Shown: in pieces, positions 6,927 to 8,900 of the stretch | Layout of the letters: each line of letters opens with the position of its first letter | Numbering within the stretch: position 1 is the first letter of the stretch | Source of the DNA: Candidatus Effluviviaceae Genus I sp. | GTDB lineage: Bacteria; Joyebacterota; Joyebacteria; Joyebacterales; Joyebacteraceae | Length of the DNA stretch: 8,900 nucleotides | NCBI GenBank assembly: GCA_016867725.1 | Contig: VGIX01000057.1 | Coordinates: 1-8,900 of the forward strand | Reading direction: 5' to 3' | Position numbers and translations under genes: made by a program | Notes under the pieces: generated by a model | What the model saw: the letters and a program-made list of their open reading frames with translations, nothing else | Database searches by the model: none | What the model was told of the DNA's origin: nothing

Positions 6927-7754
6927 ATGGACCACAGGACGCAGGCGCGCATCCGGAAGGTCGTGCTCTACGCGGCGCTCACCGCGGCCGCGGTCGTCGT
7001 GCTGTTCCCCTTCTTCTGGATGGTCGTGACGGCGTTCAAGGAGCCGGGCAAGGAGTTCACGCCCGACGTCCTCCCCAACCCGCCGACGCTCGAGAACTTC
7101 CGGCGGGTGCTCACCGACTACGGGTTCGGCGGGTACTTCGTCAACAGCGTCATCGTCGCGACCGTGGCCGCGACGTTCGCGACGCTCTTCGCGGCGCTCG
7201 CGGGCTACGTGTTCGCGAAGAAGCGGTTCTTCATGAAGGAGAAGCTGTTCGCGTTCCTGCTCGGGTCGCTCATGATCCCCGGGCTCATGTACGTCGTGCC
7301 GCAGTTCGCCGTCGTGCACCGGCTCGGCTGGATGAACACCTACCAGGCGATGATCGTGCCGCACCTCGCCAACGTGTTCGGCCTGTTCCTCATGCGGCAG
7401 TACATGACCACGATCCCGTCCGAGCTCCTCGAGGCGGCGCGGATGGACGGCGCCGGGGAGTGGCAGCAGTTTCGGAAGGTCATGGTGCCGCTCTCGGTGC
7501 CGATCCTCGCGACGCTTTTCCTGCTGACATTCCAGTTCCATTGGAATAACTTCCTGTGGCAGCTCATCGTGGTGAACGTCGAGAGGCTCTACACGGTGCC
7601 GGTCGGGCTCGCGCTCTTCAAGAGCGCGCACGAGGAGCTGTACACGCTCAAGATGGCCGGCTCGTGCATTTCCGTCATCCCGATCGCGGCCCTCTTCTTC
7701 TTCGCGCAGCGGTACTTCATCGAGGGCATGACGATGGGAGCGCTCAAGGGATGA
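6927..7754 (+). CDS. ABC sugar transporter permease, MalG/UgpE type
   Basis: The product is 275 aa, the usual length for the family. GAAGAGG at 6914-6920 is 6 nt before the ATG. Six membrane segments are visible (~11-34, 70-93, 107-129, 139-157, 191-212, 244-261). The early 'PFFWMVVTAFK' and the C-terminal 'QRYFIEGMTMGALKG' are hallmarks of the MalG/UgpE subfamily. The EAA loop is at residues 169-189: 'EAARMDGAGEWQQFRKVMVP'. It should form a heterodimer with the permease encoded just upstream, from which it is separated by 70 nt, the longest gene-free gap in the window. That gap contains only the RBS and a weak GGGG-AGT-CCCC inverted repeat, with no recognisable promoter. No ATPase gene is visible, so the pair probably uses one encoded elsewhere; shared MsmX/MalK-like ATPases are common in this transporter class. 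Confidence 0.92.
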   Translation: MDHRTQARIRKVVLYAALTAAAVVVLFPFFWMVVTAFKEPGKEFTPDVLPNPPTLENFRRVLTDYGFGGYFVNSVIVATVAATFATLFAALAGYVFAKKRFFMKEKLFAFLLGSLMIPGLMYVVPQFAVVHRLGWMNTYQAMIVPHLANVFGLFLMRQYMTTIPSELLEAARMDGAGEWQQFRKVMVPLSVPILATLFLLTFQFHWNNFLWQLIVVNVERLYTVPVGLALFKSAHEELYTLKMAGSCISVIPIAALFFFAQRYFIEGMTMGALKG

Positions 7755-7786
7755 CGCGGCGCGGGAGACGGACGGCGCGGCGCGCC

Positions 7787-7794
7787 GAGGGAGG
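7787..7794 (+). promoter_or_regulatory. Ribosome binding site GAGGGAGG for the binding-protein gene
   Basis: A strong purine-rich site lies 6 nt before the ATG at 7801 and supports that start. The 46-nt gap after the MalG-type permease shows no terminator or promoter that I can recognise. Confidence 0.55.
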
Positions 7795-7800
7795 TCGTTC

Positions 7801-8900
7801 ATGAGGTCGTTCGTTCGTTGGGCGCGCTACGCGGCGGGGATCGCCGCGCTCGGGTTGCTCACCTGTCCGTGCGGATGCGGGCAGAGGGCGGAGCGTGGGA
7901 CGCTCGTCGTCTGGCAGACCTACAATGAGGAAGAGAACCCGGTCTTCAAGGAGATCGTGGCGAAGTTCGAGGAGGCGCACCCGGGCGTGACGGTGAGCGT
8001 CGAGCGGCTCCCGTTCGCGGGCGCCGAGCCGAAGATCCAGACGGCGCTCACGACGCGCACCGAGCCCGACATCGCGCGCGTGGACGTGTCGTTCCTGGCG
8101 AAGCTCGCCAGCAAGAACGCGCTTCTCGACCTCGACCCGCACGTGCCGCAGGCGTTCCGCGACGAGATCCTGCCCGTGGCGCTTCAGAGCTGCGTCTACG
8201 GCGGGAAGCTCTGGGGCATCCCGGACCAGACCAACGGGCTGTGCCTGTTCTACAACAAGGCGCTGTTCCGCGCGGCGGGCCTCGACCCGGACCGCCCGCC
8301 CGCGACCTGGGACGAGCTCATCGAGCACGGCAAACGGCTCACCGACGCGAAGCGCGGCGTGTTCGGCATCGGGCTTTCGAACTCGCTCTGGTGGACGCTT
8401 CCGTTCTTCTACAGCTACGGCGCGGCGTTCCTGTCCGAGGACGGCACGCGCTGTCTCCTCAACAGCCCCGAGGCCGTGGCCGCGTTCCAGCTCAAGGTGG
8501 ACCTCGCGAGGAAGCACAGGATCGAGGGGGGCGCGTGGCGGGCCGGCGGCATCGTCCACGACCAGGGGTTCCAGAGCGGGAAGTACGCGATGATCCTGAA
8601 CGGGCCGTGGGCCGTGGAGAGCCTGAAGCGCACCGGCATCGACTTCGGCGTCGGGCTCATCCCGGCGGGGCCCGCGGGGTCGCACACGAACGTGGGCGGC
8701 AACGACCTCGTCGTCTTTCGGAGTACGAAACACCCGAAACTGGCGGCCGAATTCCTCATGTTCGTCGCGAGCGAGGAGATGCAGCGCATGTGGGCGATGC
8801 GGCTGGGGCAGATCCCGGTCAACGTCAAGGCCGCCGACGCGATCACGGCGGACGAACATCCCTGTTTGGCAGTGTTCGTCGAGCAGATGAAGACCGCCGT
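7801..8900 (+). CDS. ABC transporter sugar-binding lipoprotein (SBP family 1), 3' partial
   Basis: The frame is open from the ATG to the window edge: 366 residues are visible and the family is usually 400-450, so a C-terminal part is missing. The N-terminus is basic then hydrophobic and ends in 'LLTCPCGCG', a lipoprotein-like signal with Cys at 22, 24 and 26. The body matches cluster-1 solute-binding proteins of carbohydrate importers (SBP_bac_1/SBP_bac_8). It has 'LVVWQTYNEEENPVFKEIV' followed by 'FEEAHPGVTV', the 'EPDIARVD' strand, 'YGGKLWGIPDQTNGLCLFYN', 'PPATWDEL', 'FQSGKYAMILNGPWAVESLK' and 'GGNDLVVF'. Aromatic residues (W138, W197-W198, W270) are where such proteins stack sugars. It should deliver sugar to the two upstream permeases. 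Placement after the permeases is the reverse of the common SBP-first order. A maltodextrin substrate is inferred from context only. Confidence 0.9.
   Translation, partial: MRSFVRWARYAAGIAALGLLTCPCGCGQRAERGTLVVWQTYNEEENPVFKEIVAKFEEAHPGVTVSVERLPFAGAEPKIQTALTTRTEPDIARVDVSFLAKLASKNALLDLDPHVPQAFRDEILPVALQSCVYGGKLWGIPDQTNGLCLFYNKALFRAAGLDPDRPPATWDELIEHGKRLTDAKRGVFGIGLSNSLWWTLPFFYSYGAAFLSEDGTRCLLNSPEAVAAFQLKVDLARKHRIEGGAWRAGGIVHDQGFQSGKYAMILNGPWAVESLKRTGIDFGVGLIPAGPAGSHTNVGGNDLVVFRSTKHPKLAAEFLMFVASEEMQRMWAMRLGQIPVNVKAADAITADEHPCLAVFVEQMKTA

Noticed and set aside
7529-7547. AT-richer patch with ATTCCA/TGGAAT inverted repeat inside the MalG-type permease gene
   Set aside because: It encodes the conserved 'FQFHWNNFLW' segment of this family, so amino-acid constraint explains it. 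The stem is only six pairs and lies within a gene.
7807-7818. Three TCGT units near the start of the binding-protein gene as a phase-variation switch
   Set aside because: Known phase-variable tetranucleotide tracts have many more units; three copies give little slippage.
529-8859. Long open frames on the minus strand (several of 280-670 codons) opposite almost every gene
   Set aside because: They are rich in Arg, Ala, Val and His with no recognisable domains or signal peptides. They sit exactly opposite genes with clear families, as expected from very high GC at third codon positions.

Overview
The window is very GC-rich DNA in which every credible gene lies on the + strand. Eight genes are packed with short gaps (about 8-70 nt), and the first and last are cut by the window edges. 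Signal peptides, lipoprotein-type N-termini and three predicted outer-membrane beta-barrels ending in an aromatic residue point to a Gram-negative (diderm) bacterium. A C-terminal FlgD-Ig/CHU_C-like domain next to a PorV/PorQ-family barrel is typical of the FCB-type phyla. With the GC-richness this suggests a lineage such as Eisenbacteria, Krumholzibacteriota, Latescibacterota or Gemmatimonadota. The phylum is inference; no marker gene is present.

Layout: (1) 1-610, the C-terminal part of a secreted protein with a FlgD-Ig-like terminal domain. (2) 619-1500, a PorV/PorQ-family outer-membrane protein. (3) 1512-3059, an unrecognised outer-membrane barrel of porin size. (4) 3082-5133, an exported protein with an N-terminal CBM48/AMPK-beta-type glycogen-binding domain fused to a predicted outer-membrane barrel. 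(5) 5151-5933, a lipoprotein consisting of two CBM48-type domains and no enzyme domain. (6, 7) 5942-6856 and 6927-7754, two MalF/MalG-type ABC sugar permeases. (8) 7801 to the window end, an ABC sugar-binding protein with a lipoprotein-like signal.

The most economical reading is one transcription unit, or two abutting ones, for capture and import of an alpha-glucan (glycogen, starch or maltodextrin). Outer-membrane and surface CBM48 proteins would bind the polymer, a barrel would pass oligosaccharides into the periplasm, and the binding protein plus two permeases would move them into the cytoplasm. It resembles the Bacteroidetes Sus system in logic but shows no SusC/SusD and combines different parts. 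No glycoside hydrolase, regulator or transporter ATPase lies in the window; these could be upstream, downstream or elsewhere.

I found no RNA genes, CRISPR arrays, mobile elements, convincing terminators or promoters. The only gene-free stretches are short (the longest is 70 nt, between the two permease genes).
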